A DNA stretch of 63,840 nucleotides from Szabonella alba (GTDB lineage Bacteria > Pseudomonadota > Alphaproteobacteria > Rhodobacterales > Rhodobacteraceae), in assembly GCF_016765775.1 (NCBI RefSeq), contig NZ_JAESVN010000013.1:1-63840 (forward strand), read 5' to 3'. A program made the translations under genes and the position numbers. A model generated the notes under the pieces. That model ran no database searches. It had not been told where the DNA came from and saw nothing but the letters and a program-made list of their open reading frames with translations. Below, piece by piece: positions 7,595-16,748 of the stretch (position 1 is the first letter of the stretch; every line of letters starts with the position of its first letter).

Positions 7595-9116
7595 GCTGCC
7601 GGTCCGTCCAATAGGGATCGCGCAGGGTGCGACGGCTCAGCTTGCCAACAAGGGTCTTTGGCAGCGGGTCGGTCTGGAACAGCACGCAACCCGGTTTCTG
7701 ATAGCTGCCCATCCGTTCGACCACCAGCTGCACGATCTCTTCTGCGCTGACAACGGCACCTTCGGCCACCTGACAGACGGCCATCGGCGTTTCCCCCCAC
7801 TGGTCATGCGGAATGCCGAACACGGCCACCTCGATCACCTGCGGATGATCCGCAATCACGGTTTCCAGCTCGGCAGGCCAGATGTTCAGCCCGCCTGACA
7901 CGATCATGTCATCCGACCTGTCCAGAACATAAAGATAGCCATTCTGGTCGATCCGCCCGATATCACCGGTACGGATCCAGTCCCCGAGCACTGTGCCCTT
8001 GGTCCGTTCTGGGTTGTTCCAGTATTCCGTCATCTGCGCCTCGACCTGCGTGTGGATCTCGCCCACCTCGCCTGCGGGTAGCACCGCGCCGCTTTCCACA
8101 TCGCGCACCTGCAACCGCGCATAGGGCATCGCCCGCCCGGCCGAGCGCATCGGGGTGGAACCCTCGATCTGCGCGAACCATTCCTTCGGCGTCATCAGGG
8201 TTAGCGGTGTCGCCTCGGTCTGGCCGTAAACCTGGTGCAGCACATCGCCAAAGGCGCGGCGGCTGTCCTGAATCGTCGCATCGGTGATCGGGCCGCCCCC
8301 GGTCAGGATGCATGTCAGATCGGGAAAACGTCGGTCCGGCGTGCTGGGATGCCGCGCAAGGTTCAGCACCATCGAGGGGGCAAGGAACATATGCGTCACC
8401 CCGCCCCGTTCCATCATATCCAGCACCTCGACCACATCGAAATTGCGGATCAGAATATTCGTGCCGCCAACCAGCCATACCGGGATGACCATATAGCCCG
8501 CCGCATGGGAGATCGGCGCCGCATGGGCGATGACAGTATCCCAGTCGAGCGCAGGCAGACGGCAGAACCAGTTGCGGGAATTGGCAATCCAGCCGTGATG
8601 GGTATAGCCCACGCCCTTCGGCTGACCGCTGGTGCCCGAGGAATGGCGGATGATGAACCAGTCACCGGGGCTGACCTCGATCATCGGATCCCTGTCGGAT
8701 TGCGCGGCAAGCCATGCCTCATAGCCGTCGTCGCGGATCACCACATGGTCAAGATCCGGCAGTTCCGCCTCGGCCCCGGCAATGCTGGCGGCATAATGGG
8801 CCTCGGCAAAAACCACCTTGCAGCCGGTATTGCGCATCATCGCCAGATGCGAGGCGCGGGAATTGCGGGCGTAGAGCGGCACGCGCACCGCCCCGGCAAT
8901 CGCAGCCCCCAGATAAAGATCGACCGCGCCAAGGCTGTTATCCTCGACCGCCGCCACGCGGTCGCCGGGCCGGACCCCCAACGCGATCAACCCGTTGGCC
9001 ACGCGCACGCCACGATCCCAGGCCTCGGCATAGGTCACATCGCGGCCCTCGAAACGGATCGCGCATCTGTCGCGGTTCATCTGCGCCGCCTGACGCATCA
9101 AGGACGGTACGTCCAT
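7584..9116 (-). CDS. AMP-forming acyl-CoA ligase (ANL superfamily)
   Basis: This 510-residue cytosolic enzyme activates a carboxylic acid to acyl-AMP and then acyl-CoA. Motifs are the P-loop RHSSGTSGQPKGVG (157-170), VYGQTEATPLT, WIRTGDIGRIDQNG, and near the C-terminus PLPKTLVGKLSRR with the catalytic Lys. ATG 9116 is chosen for its GGGAGGAG ribosome-binding site and because MDVPSLMRQAA begins the normal N-terminal domain; the open frame to 9305 is not family sequence. It is downstream of the enoyl-CoA hydratase in the same operon. The acid is unknown. Confidence 0.88.
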   Translation of the reverse strand: MDVPSLMRQAAQMNRDRCAIRFEGRDVTYAEAWDRGVRVANGLIALGVRPGDRVAAVEDNSLGAVDLYLGAAIAGAVRVPLYARNSRASHLAMMRNTGCKVVFAEAHYAASIAGAEAELPDLDHVVIRDDGYEAWLAAQSDRDPMIEVSPGDWFIIRHSSGTSGQPKGVGYTHHGWIANSRNWFCRLPALDWDTVIAHAAPISHAAGYMVIPVWLVGGTNILIRNFDVVEVLDMMERGGVTHMFLAPSMVLNLARHPSTPDRRFPDLTCILTGGGPITDATIQDSRRAFGDVLHQVYGQTEATPLTLMTPKEWFAQIEGSTPMRSAGRAMPYARLQVRDVESGAVLPAGEVGEIHTQVEAQMTEYWNNPERTKGTVLGDWIRTGDIGRIDQNGYLYVLDRSDDMIVSGGLNIWPAELETVIADHPQVIEVAVFGIPHDQWGETPMAVCQVAEGAVVSAEEIVQLVVERMGSYQKPGCVLFQTDPLPKTLVGKLSRRTLRDPYWTDRQRGA

Positions 9117-9165
9117 CACTTTCTCCTCCCCTTCAGCATCCGGCCCCCCCTCCCGGGTGGCCCTG

Positions 9166-9966
9166 TCATGTTCCGGTGAACCGGGGCGGCCGCTTTTGCG
9201 TGAAGGCGGCAAGCCCCTCATTGCGGTCAAACGAGGCGTCATGCGCCTCGCAGATGTCGAGTTCCCGGGCAAGGGCCGCATCCAGCGCAAGATCCAGCCC
9301 GCCATCGACCATGGATTTCATCCGCTTCAGGCCCAGCGGGCTTTTGCGGGCCAGTTCGGCCACCAGCGCCGCGACGCCCGCCTGCAATCCTCCGGCGGGG
9401 GTGATGCGGTTCACCAGCCCCCATTGCTGCATGGTTACCGCATCATAGACCGCCCCGGTCATCATCATTTCCTTGGCGCGGCTTGCCCCGACAGCGCGCG
9501 GCAGCCGGACCGAGCCGCCACCGCCCGGCAACAGGCCGAAATTGGCATGGGCATCCCCGAAGCGCGCCGTTTCCTCGGCCACGACCAGATCGCAGGCCAG
9601 CGCGATTTCCAGCCCGCCTGCCACGCAGATGCCGTTGACAGCGGCGATCACAGGCAGGTCAAGCCCCGCAAGACGCCCCAGCACGCGTGAGATTTCACGG
9701 AAAAGCGGCGCACCCGATGTGAAGTCACCATCGGCGGCGCGCATTTCCGACAAATCGCCGCCTGCCGAAAAGGCCCGCCCCGCCCCGGTGATGACCAATG
9801 CGGCCGGGCGCTGGCCGGGCGTTTGGGGCAGCGCGTCCAGCGCATCTTCCAGCGCCCTTACCATGGCCATTCCGATCGGGTTCAGCGCCGCAGGCCGGTT
9901 CAGCACCAGCCACAGCGCTTCGCCGCGCCGCTCAGCCAGCAGGGCGGGATTGCTGTTCCCCGGCAT
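9166..9966 (-). CDS. Enoyl-CoA hydratase/isomerase-family protein
   Basis: This 266-residue crotonase-fold protein has oxyanion-hole segments AFSAGGDLSEM (65-75) and NGICVAGGLEIALACDL (111-127). Compared with classical hydratase FGQPEI-LLGTIPGAGG, this protein reads FGDAHANFGLLPGGGG (137-152), so the first catalytic Glu is replaced by His140. The second is kept in AKEMMMTG (E166). It may therefore act as an isomerase, hydrolase or C-C lyase rather than a classical hydratase; this is inferred. ATG 9966 overlaps the aldehyde dehydrogenase stop (TGATG), showing translational coupling; the open frame to 10092 is not family sequence. Confidence 0.85.
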   Translation of the reverse strand: MPGNSNPALLAERRGEALWLVLNRPAALNPIGMAMVRALEDALDALPQTPGQRPAALVITGAGRAFSAGGDLSEMRAADGDFTSGAPLFREISRVLGRLAGLDLPVIAAVNGICVAGGLEIALACDLVVAEETARFGDAHANFGLLPGGGGSVRLPRAVGASRAKEMMMTGAVYDAVTMQQWGLVNRITPAGGLQAGVAALVAELARKSPLGLKRMKSMVDGGLDLALDAALARELDICEAHDASFDRNEGLAAFTQKRPPRFTGT

Positions 9967-11459
9967 CAGTAGGCCACGCAGACAGATTTGGTTTCGGTGT
10001 AAAGATCCAGCACCGCGCGCCCCATTTCGCGCCCGTGGCCCGACAGCTTGAACCCGCCAAAGGGCATCGCCGGATCCAGCATGTTGTGGCAATTGACCCA
10101 GACCGTGCCCGCCCGGATGCGCGGGGCAAGGCGGTTCACTGCAGTCAGGTTGTTCGACCAGATGCTTGCCGCCAGCCCATAGTCGGAATCATTCGCCAGT
10201 GCGACCGCCTCATCCGGATCGTCGAAGGGCAGCGCCACCAGCACCGGACCAAAGATCTCCTCCTGAACGACACGGGCCGATTGCGCCATGCCGGTCAGTA
10301 CCGTGGGCTGATAAAAGAACCCCTCGCGATCCAGCCGCTGCCCGCCGGTGACGACGCTGGCCCCTTCGCTGCGCCCGATGTCCACATAACCCGCGACCGT
10401 TTCAAGCTGACGGTCTGAAACCAACGGCCCCATCTGGGTATCGGGATCCATGCCAGCGCCGATCCGCATACGCGCTGCCCGGGCGGCGACACCCTCTACG
10501 ACCTCGTCAAAGCGTGACCGGTGGACATAAAGACGCGACCCGGCGGTGCAGGCCTGGCCCTGATTGGCAAAGATCGCCGCCGCCGCCCCGGCGATGGCCG
10601 CCTTCGCATCGGCATCCGGCAGCACGATGACGGGCGATTTTCCCCCCAGTTCCAGCGAGACTCGCGCCATGCGGTCAACCACCGAATGACCCACCTCGCG
10701 CCCCACCCCGGTCGAGCCGGTAAAGGCGATCTTGTCCACATCGGGGTGGCGCGACAGCGCCTGTCCCAGAACAGAGCCCCGACCGCAGATCACATTCACC
10801 ACCCCATCGGGATAGCCCGCCTGCTGCACCAGTTCGCCCAGACGCAATGCGGTCAGCGGGGTTTCGCTGGCGGGTTTCAGAACCACGGTGCAGCCGGTCG
10901 CAAGGGCTGGCCCCAGCTTCCATGCCGCCATCATCAGTGGATAGTTCCAGGGAATGATCGCGCCGACCACGCCCACCGGTTCTCGCCGTGTATAGGCATG
11001 ATAGCCCCCGTCGGCCGAACGGGGAAAGGACAGGTCCAGCGTGCTGCCCTCCAGCTTGGTGGCCCAGCCCGCGATATAGCGCAGATAATCCACCGCGCCC
11101 GGCACATCGACGCGCGATGACAGTTTCAGCGGCTTTCCGTTGTCCAGCGTTTCCAGCTCGGCGAATTCCCCTGCATGGGCCGCCAGCAGATCGGCCAGCC
11201 GGTGCAGCAGGCGCTCACGGTCGGTCGGGCTTAGGCGGGCCCAGTCGGGGTTTTCAAAGGCGCGGCGCGCGGCGGCCACGGCCTCATTCACATCTTCGGG
11301 TGTCCCGTCTGGCATTTCGGACAACCGCCTGCCATCGGCCGGGTTGATCACCGGGATCGTGCCGCCCCCTGACGCGCCGCGCCACTGACCGCCGATCAGC
11401 ATCCTGCCCCGCAGCCGTTCAAGTGTCCCGGTCACCGTTGTCGAATTTCCGTCCTGCAT
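9966..11459 (-). CDS. NAD(P)-dependent aldehyde dehydrogenase
   Basis: This 497-residue ALDH-superfamily enzyme oxidises an aldehyde to an acid in the cytosol. It shows IIPWNYPLMMAAWK (168-181), LKPASETP (194-201), FTGSTGVGREVG (246-257), catalytic Glu in SLELGGKSP (E270) and catalytic Cys in NQGQACTAGSR (C304). ATG 11459 is chosen because MQDGNS precedes the family N-terminus; upstream codons to 11567 are not conserved-looking. With the SDR just upstream (32-bp gap), it suggests alcohol to aldehyde to acid oxidation before CoA activation by the ligases encoded here. Confidence 0.9.
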   Translation of the reverse strand: MQDGNSTTVTGTLERLRGRMLIGGQWRGASGGGTIPVINPADGRRLSEMPDGTPEDVNEAVAAARRAFENPDWARLSPTDRERLLHRLADLLAAHAGEFAELETLDNGKPLKLSSRVDVPGAVDYLRYIAGWATKLEGSTLDLSFPRSADGGYHAYTRREPVGVVGAIIPWNYPLMMAAWKLGPALATGCTVVLKPASETPLTALRLGELVQQAGYPDGVVNVICGRGSVLGQALSRHPDVDKIAFTGSTGVGREVGHSVVDRMARVSLELGGKSPVIVLPDADAKAAIAGAAAAIFANQGQACTAGSRLYVHRSRFDEVVEGVAARAARMRIGAGMDPDTQMGPLVSDRQLETVAGYVDIGRSEGASVVTGGQRLDREGFFYQPTVLTGMAQSARVVQEEIFGPVLVALPFDDPDEAVALANDSDYGLAASIWSNNLTAVNRLAPRIRAGTVWVNCHNMLDPAMPFGGFKLSGHGREMGRAVLDLYTETKSVCVAY

Positions 11460-11491
11460 CCGAATTCCCTTTCCTGTTCCCGATCCGCCGG

Positions 11492-12250
11492 TCAGCCCAT
11501 ATAGGTGCCGCCATCCACCGCCAGCGTCTGGCCGGTGACGAGCAGGCTTGCCTCGGACATCAGCCATGCGGCGGTGCCGGTCAGGTCATCGGGCCGCAGA
11601 TTGGACTGGATCGACTGCATCCGCCGGATCGTCTCCAGCGCCTGATCCGCCTTGTCGGCAAAGAAATCCTGCGTGGCATCAGTCAGCACCGCCGAGGGGG
11701 CGATGGCATTGACGCGGATCCTGTCGCGCCCCAGTTCCCGCGCCAGGCCGCGTGTCAGCCCGGTCACTGCCGCCTTGGATGTGGTGTAATGCAGCACATA
11801 AGGCGTGCCATAAGAGGCTGCGAGCGAGGAGATGTTGATAATCGAACCCCCGCCTGCCGCCTTCATATGCGGCACCACTGCCTTGCAAGCATTCCAGATA
11901 CCTTTGACGTTCACCGCCATGGCAGCGTCCCAGTCGCTTTCCAGCAGGGTATCGAACCGTCCGCCCTTCAAGGTGCCGTAAAGGGCCGCGTTGTTGATCA
12001 GCCCGTCGATGCGGCCATAGGCCTGCATCGCCGCATCGGCCATCGCTTTGCAAGAGTCCATCTGCGTCACGTCGAGCCCTGCCGCAATGGCCTTTCCCCC
12101 GGCTGCCGCCGCGAGATCCACCGTTGCGCTGCAATCGGACAGATCAGCGGCGACCATCCGCGCACCGAACCCCGCCAGCGCCGTCACATAGGCCTGCCCG
12201 ATCCCGCGCGCTGCGCCGGTGACGCAGATCACCTTTCCTGAAAGGTCCAT
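11492..12250 (-). CDS. Short-chain dehydrogenase/reductase, first gene of the SDR-ALDH operon
   Basis: This 252-residue SDR has TGAARGIGQAYV (about 11-22), NNAALYG, INISSLAASYG with the catalytic Ser, and the active-site LHYTTSKAAVTGLTRGLA (Tyr-x3-Lys). ATG 12250 follows GGAGG with good spacing. It is the first gene after the paired TetR-type operators at 12269-12302 and is followed by ALDH, enoyl-CoA hydratase-like, acyl-CoA ligase and SRPBCC genes. It probably oxidises an alcohol or 3-hydroxyacyl-CoA; the substrate is not defined. Confidence 0.88.
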   Translation of the reverse strand: MDLSGKVICVTGAARGIGQAYVTALAGFGARMVAADLSDCSATVDLAAAAGGKAIAAGLDVTQMDSCKAMADAAMQAYGRIDGLINNAALYGTLKGGRFDTLLESDWDAAMAVNVKGIWNACKAVVPHMKAAGGGSIINISSLAASYGTPYVLHYTTSKAAVTGLTRGLARELGRDRIRVNAIAPSAVLTDATQDFFADKADQALETIRRMQSIQSNLRPDDLTGTAAWLMSEASLLVTGQTLAVDGGTYMG

Positions 12251-12268
12251 CGCCTTGCCTCCATGTAG

Positions 12269-12302
12269 TAACTTTATAGTTATTACAGTAACCATACAGT
12301 CA
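12269..12302. promoter_or_regulatory. Paired TetR-type operator upstream of the SDR-ALDH operon
   Basis: TAACTTTATAGTTA (12269-12282) is a palindrome with TAACT/AGTTA arms. TAACCATACAGTCA (12289-12302) matches the same TAACY-N4-RGTYA form. Their starts are exactly 20 bp apart. The pair lies 18-52 bp upstream of the SDR start, in a 331-bp gap that otherwise shows no gene between the SDR and tetR. The same arrangement recurs at three other places in the island. Confidence 0.65.
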
Positions 12303-12581
12303 CACTTTGCAAGTGCAAAGTTAGTGATGCCGGGTCATTCTGGGCAAAACCTGGGCCATGCCGTGCTGCAGCGGCCTTGCAGCCGCGCAGCATGCAGCGT
12401 GACGCAACGCGCCTCGCAAGGCTCTGCCTTGCTGTTTTGCCGATTGAGGTTCAGGGATTGATCGGGCTGCTGCCAATCGGATCAGGCAGGGTTTCCCCGC
12501 CCTGTTCCGCATGCCTGTTTCAGGGGCCGCGGGCGGGGCATTTCAGGTCCGTATCTGACGATTTGCGCATAAAGGCGCAGA

Positions 12582-13190
12582 TCAGCGGCTGGCAATGCCG
12601 TTCATGAAAATGCGGCTGACCTGCTCGGCGATCTGGTCGCTGGAAAACTCACCCTCGGGCGAAAACCAGCTTGGGATCCAGTTGATCGCGCCCATGAAGG
12701 AAAAGATCAGCAGTTTCGGGCTTTCGCTGGCGACAGTGCCATCGGCAATGCCCTGCTCGATCAGGGCGCGCAGGCGGCGGTCAATACGGTCACGGCCCTG
12801 CACCACCTCATCCCGCTGGTCCGGCAGCAGCGAATCGATCTCGACCATGGCACCGCCGGCAAGGTTGCTTTCCAGATAGCTTTTGATGAATTCCCGCAGG
12901 AAACAATGCAGTCTTTCCGCGGCGGTCCCTTCCAGTTCGGCGGCGCGGGCCAAGGCCTGATCGCCGATCTTGTTGGAATGCTTGAAACATTCGTAAAGGA
13001 CTTCATCCTTGCTCTTGACATAGCGATATAGCGCGCCCTTGGTCACGCCCAAGGCGGCTGCGATGTCATCCATCGAGGTGGCATGATATCCGCGCTTGCG
13101 GAATTCGGCAGCTGCCTGCCCGATCAAAGCCTCTTTCTTGCGAAGCCGGATCTCTTCCTTGCTGAGCTTGACATCATTCCAGGCAGCCAT
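12582..13190 (-). CDS. TetR-family transcriptional regulator
   Basis: This 202-residue protein has an N-terminal TetR helix-turn-helix (GYHATSMDDIAAALGVTKGA, then LYRYVKSKDEVLYECF, about 34-70) and a C-terminal ligand-binding helical domain. TetR regulators of this type beside acyl-CoA ligases commonly sense acyl-CoA intermediates and derepress catabolic genes; that is family knowledge, not shown here. It lies downstream of the second acyl-CoA ligase, with a candidate operator pair in the gap, and next to the SDR-ALDH operon with another pair. It is the best candidate for binding the repeated TAACY-N4-RGTYA sites. Confidence 0.9.
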   Translation of the reverse strand: MAAWNDVKLSKEEIRLRKKEALIGQAAAEFRKRGYHATSMDDIAAALGVTKGALYRYVKSKDEVLYECFKHSNKIGDQALARAAELEGTAAERLHCFLREFIKSYLESNLAGGAMVEIDSLLPDQRDEVVQGRDRIDRRLRALIEQGIADGTVASESPKLLIFSFMGAINWIPSWFSPEGEFSSDQIAEQVSRIFMNGIASR

Positions 13191-13298
13191 GCATCACATT
13201 CCCTGTTGTGCAGTCTTTGCAGGCCTGTCATCTCATCCAGAGCTTCCCGCGATGAGAATGGTCCCGACCGCCGCCAGTCTATCAGGACAGTTCAGCAA

Positions 13299-13332
13299 TA
13301 ACCATACGTTTTTGATCATGAACCTAGGGTCA
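13299..13332. promoter_or_regulatory. Paired TetR-type operator upstream of tetR (weaker copies)
   Basis: TAACCATACGTTTT (13299-13312) and TGAACCTAGGGTCA (13319-13332, best read on the reverse strand) each match about 8 of the 10 arm positions of TAACY-N4-RGTYA. They keep the same 20-bp start-to-start spacing as the other pairs. The second just overlaps the stop of the acyl-CoA ligase gene. The position, about 110-140 bp upstream of tetR, suits autoregulation. Confidence 0.45.
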
Positions 13333-14871
13333 CGAATCTTGCGAATCTTCCAGCAATCCGGCCCGCAGGATGGTTTTCAAAACTTTGCCATAGGCGCTTT
13401 TAGGAAGCTCGTCGATAAAGACATAATGCTTGGGCCTTTTGAAGCGGGCAATCGCATCCAGACACAACCGGTCCAGCGCAGCTGGGTCGGGGCAGTTGTC
13501 AGGGGCCGCTACGATAAAGGCAACCGGTTCTTCACCCCAGTCGGGATGGCGGCGCCCGACGACCGAGACTTCCCGAACTCCGGGATGGGTCAACAGGATT
13601 TCCTCGATTTCGCGGGGATAGATATTGGTGCCGCCTGAGATGATCATATCCTTGGACCGGTCCTTAAGCGTCACATATCCATCGGCATCGAATGTGCCGA
13701 TGTCGCCAGTATGCAGCCAGCCATCGCGCAGGGTTTCTGCCGTGGCTGTGGGGTTGTTCCAGTAGCCCAGCATCACGGCGTCGCTGCGGAACAGCACCTC
13801 GCCCGTTTCACCCGGGGGCATTTCGTGGCCCTTGTCATCCATGATACGCAGGCCAACGCCGGTGCGCGCCCGCCCCGTGCTGGCCAGTCGGGCCTCGAAC
13901 CGGGGATGGCCGCTGTCGGCATGGTCGGCTTTGCTCAGCCCCGCGCCGGTCATGGGCGATTCGCCCTGACCATAGACCTGATAGAAACAGGGCCCGAAGG
14001 CCGAGAGGGCGCGTTTCATGTCTTCCAGATACATCGGGGCACCGCCGTAATAGATCGTGCGGAAGCTGTCCGTCCGGCAACTGCGCGCCCGGGGATGTGC
14101 CACCATCCGCATCAGCATCGTCGGCGCGGCAAAGAACGTCAGGGCCGTATGCTGCTCGGTCAGATCGAACAGTTCATCCGCATCGAAGCCGCGTGAGGGC
14201 GGCACGATGATATGGCTGCCCTTCATCATGTGCGGCAGGCCATAAAGACCGCCGCCATGCGAGATGGGCGCGGCATGGACATAGCTGTCACGCGGGTCGA
14301 CCTGATCAATATCGGCATAATAGAGCAGCGACATCATCATCAGGTTGCGGTGCGACAGGGTGGCGCCTTTGGGCGTGCCGGTCGTGCCGCTGGTGTAGAA
14401 TATCCAGGCCGGATCCTGTGGATCGCGCGGCTGCATTGCGACCGGATCACCGCCACGCAGCCGCGAAATTTCGCCACCCTCGACGTCGATCAGATGGGTC
14501 AGCGCCGGGGCGGCTTGACGCAGCACCTCAATCCCCGTCGCCAATGCGGTGTCGGCGAAACAGATTGCCGCTCCGCAATCTTTCAGGATGTGGATCATCT
14601 CACGCGGGTGCAGCTTGGCGTTGATCGGTACCACGCACAGCCCGGCATGCCAGCACGCCAGCTTGATCTCGACATATTCGGGCGCGTTCTTCATCGCGAG
14701 ACCGACACGATCACCAGGCCGTGCGCCCAGTCTGGCCTGCAGTGCCCCGGCCAGTGCTGCGACACGCCCGGCTAGGGCACCGTAACTGGCCACCGGATGG
14801 TCACCCAACGACAGTGCGGGCAGATCGTGGTGCAGCTGGGCCAGTGGTTTCAGGAAAGATACGATGTTCAA
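13330..14871 (-). CDS. AMP-forming acyl-CoA ligase (second copy)
   Basis: This 513-residue ANL-superfamily ligase has the P-loop YTSGTTGTPKGATLSHRN, VYGQGESPMT, WLHTGDIGTFDADGYV, RSKDMIISGGTNIYPREIEE and the C-terminal PKSAYGKVLKTILR with the catalytic Lys. Start is taken as TTG 14871, six bases after a GGGAG ribosome-binding site; an upstream ATG at 14940 would add non-family sequence. It lies 22 bp downstream of the TRAP dctM gene, suggesting that the imported acid is activated by this enzyme. It is clearly diverged from the ligase at 7584-9116, so different chain lengths or pathway steps are likely. Confidence 0.87.
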   Translation of the reverse strand: MNIVSFLKPLAQLHHDLPALSLGDHPVASYGALAGRVAALAGALQARLGARPGDRVGLAMKNAPEYVEIKLACWHAGLCVVPINAKLHPREMIHILKDCGAAICFADTALATGIEVLRQAAPALTHLIDVEGGEISRLRGGDPVAMQPRDPQDPAWIFYTSGTTGTPKGATLSHRNLMMMSLLYYADIDQVDPRDSYVHAAPISHGGGLYGLPHMMKGSHIIVPPSRGFDADELFDLTEQHTALTFFAAPTMLMRMVAHPRARSCRTDSFRTIYYGGAPMYLEDMKRALSAFGPCFYQVYGQGESPMTGAGLSKADHADSGHPRFEARLASTGRARTGVGLRIMDDKGHEMPPGETGEVLFRSDAVMLGYWNNPTATAETLRDGWLHTGDIGTFDADGYVTLKDRSKDMIISGGTNIYPREIEEILLTHPGVREVSVVGRRHPDWGEEPVAFIVAAPDNCPDPAALDRLCLDAIARFKRPKHYVFIDELPKSAYGKVLKTILRAGLLEDSQDS

Positions 14872-14893
14872 TGAAAACTCCCTGGATTGACGC

Positions 14894-16201
14894 TCAGAAC
14901 ATCTGGTTAGGCAGAAACAGGGTGATTGACGGAAAGGCAATCAGCAGTGCCAGCGTCACAATCTCCATGATCAGAAAAGGCGTGATGCCACCGAACAGGC
15001 TGCTCGCACGCACCGTCCCGTTCGAAGCCCCCACCACTGCAAAAAGGTTGAGCCCCACAGGCGGCGTGATTGCCCCGATCTCAATCAGTTTGATCACGAT
15101 GACGCCGAACCAGATCGGATCCACCCCTAGGTTCATTGCTACCGGATGCACGAAGGGGATGGTCATGACCATCATCGACAGCCCGTCCAGAAAGGCGCCC
15201 AGCACGACATAAAGCACCACGATCCCAAAGAGGAACACCGGCACTGTCAATCCGGTCGCACTGGTGAAAGATGAGACCGAGCTGATGAAACCCGAAATCA
15301 GCAGGAAACGCGACAACAGCAACCCGCCGATGATAATTGTGAACAGCGCCGCTGTCATGATCACGGCATCACGCAGCGCTGTGAGAAAGGCCTTGCCTGA
15401 CAGCCGCCCGCGCAGGACCCCGATCAGCAGCGCCCCAGCCGCTCCGGCCGCCCCGGCGGTCGAGGGAAACATGATGCCGGAATAGATGCCGCCCATCACG
15501 ATCACGGCCAGCAGGATCGTGGCCCATGTGCCGCGCAGGCTGTCCAGTTTTTCCGACAGGGTGTATCGCTGCACCTCGTAAGGGGCGGCGTCTTTGCGAA
15601 GATGCAGCAGGATGCGGATACCCACAAGATAGACGCCGATTGTCAGCAATCCCGGCAAAAGCCCCGCCATCAGCAGCGCGCCGACGCTCTGGTTCACCAG
15701 AAGCGCATAAATGACCATGGCAACCGAGGGGGGGATGAGCGCAGCAAAGGTGCCTGCCGCGCAAATGCAGCCCGCGCTCAAGGCGACAGAATAGCCATAG
15801 CGCCGCATTTCGGGCAGGGCAATCTGGGTAAACAAGGCTGCACTGACCACAGTGGACCCACTGATGGCGCCGAAGGCACCCGAGGCCAGGGTGGTGGCGT
15901 AGTAGAGCCCGCCGCGCAGACCACCGGTCCATTTATGCGCGGCGTTGTAAAGCTCGGCCGTGACCCCGGTGCAGGCGGTAATCGCCCCCATCAGAATGAA
16001 CATCGGAATGACGACGAAGGTGAAATCGGTAGCTAACGCATAGGGGAGCGACTCCGCAGTGGTCAACATGAAGGGTAGGCCGACCGTGGCATAGGTGCCC
16101 GCCAGCGCCACAACGGCCATCGCGACGCCGACATGCAGGCCCGCCGCCAGAAGGACCAGCAGAGCGGCAATCGCAAATAGCCCGATGAAAAGCGGATCCA
16201 T
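14894..16201 (-). CDS. dctM: TRAP transporter large membrane subunit DctM
   Basis: This 435-residue polytopic inner-membrane protein is the ion-coupled permease of a tripartite ATP-independent periplasmic transporter. It begins MDPLFIGLFAIAALLVLLAA and has about a dozen hydrophobic helices, including the family segment PPSVAMVIYALLVNQSVGAL and the conserved C-terminal ITPPVGLNLFAV. ATG 16201 overlaps the dctQ stop (ATGA); longer open sequence upstream is dctQ read in another frame. It works with the DctQ and DctP genes directly upstream. The substrate is an organic acid, identity unknown. Confidence 0.93.
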   Translation of the reverse strand: MDPLFIGLFAIAALLVLLAAGLHVGVAMAVVALAGTYATVGLPFMLTTAESLPYALATDFTFVVIPMFILMGAITACTGVTAELYNAAHKWTGGLRGGLYYATTLASGAFGAISGSTVVSAALFTQIALPEMRRYGYSVALSAGCICAAGTFAALIPPSVAMVIYALLVNQSVGALLMAGLLPGLLTIGVYLVGIRILLHLRKDAAPYEVQRYTLSEKLDSLRGTWATILLAVIVMGGIYSGIMFPSTAGAAGAAGALLIGVLRGRLSGKAFLTALRDAVIMTAALFTIIIGGLLLSRFLLISGFISSVSSFTSATGLTVPVFLFGIVVLYVVLGAFLDGLSMMVMTIPFVHPVAMNLGVDPIWFGVIVIKLIEIGAITPPVGLNLFAVVGASNGTVRASSLFGGITPFLIMEIVTLALLIAFPSITLFLPNQMF

Positions 16202-16716
16202 CAGGGCGCCTCCGCTTCGGACTGCGGGGCCGGGGGACCACCCAGACCCTGACGCAGGCATTCCAGCGCGGTCACCGCCATCAGCAGCGCCACCGCCATC
16301 TTGAACGGCCAGACGGGAAAGCGGATCAGCGCCGCGGCAGTTTCGGAAATCTGGAAGGCTGCAAGAGCCGAGACGGATGCGCGCCATGCCAGCAGCGCAA
16401 AGACAGCCGCCGCCAGCAGATGTGCCACGGCCCGTAGGATGCCGCGCGGACCGAGCGGCATATGGGTGGTGAAAAGATCGACCCCGATCTGCCGGTCGGC
16501 GCGGAAGGCCAGCGCGATTCCCGAAAAAACCAAAACCGAAAGGATCACTTCGGAAAATTCGCGCGCCGACGGCAGTGCGCGACCCATCCCATAGGTGCCC
16601 AGCACATCCGCCGCTCCAATCAGCATCAACAGCGCGATGGCTCCATAAGCAACCCATGCTACCCCGTCCAGCACCATCACCCAAAGCTCCAGCGCCTGTC
16701 TTGTCGTCTGTCGCAT
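16201..16716 (-). CDS. dctQ: TRAP transporter small membrane subunit DctQ
   Basis: This 171-residue inner-membrane protein has four hydrophobic helices (ALELWVMVLDGVAWVAYGAI, EVILSVLVFSGIALAF, LRAVAHLLAAAVFALLAW, FPVWPFKMAVALLMAV), the normal DctQ architecture. It pairs with DctM to form the membrane part of the transporter. It overlaps dctM by four bases and lies 32 bp downstream of dctP. The C-terminal tail is acidic and Pro/Ala-rich. Confidence 0.88.
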   Translation of the reverse strand: MRQTTRQALELWVMVLDGVAWVAYGAIALLMLIGAADVLGTYGMGRALPSAREFSEVILSVLVFSGIALAFRADRQIGVDLFTTHMPLGPRGILRAVAHLLAAAVFALLAWRASVSALAAFQISETAAALIRFPVWPFKMAVALLMAVTALECLRQGLGGPPAPQSEAEAP

Positions 16717-16748
16717 CCACCTCTCCCCCAGTTTGCCACGGCCGCTGT

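Noticed and set aside
16202-16720. N-terminal extension of DctM to 608 residues
   Set aside because: The extension is dctQ read in another frame; DctQ itself is intact and DctM normally starts at MDPLF.
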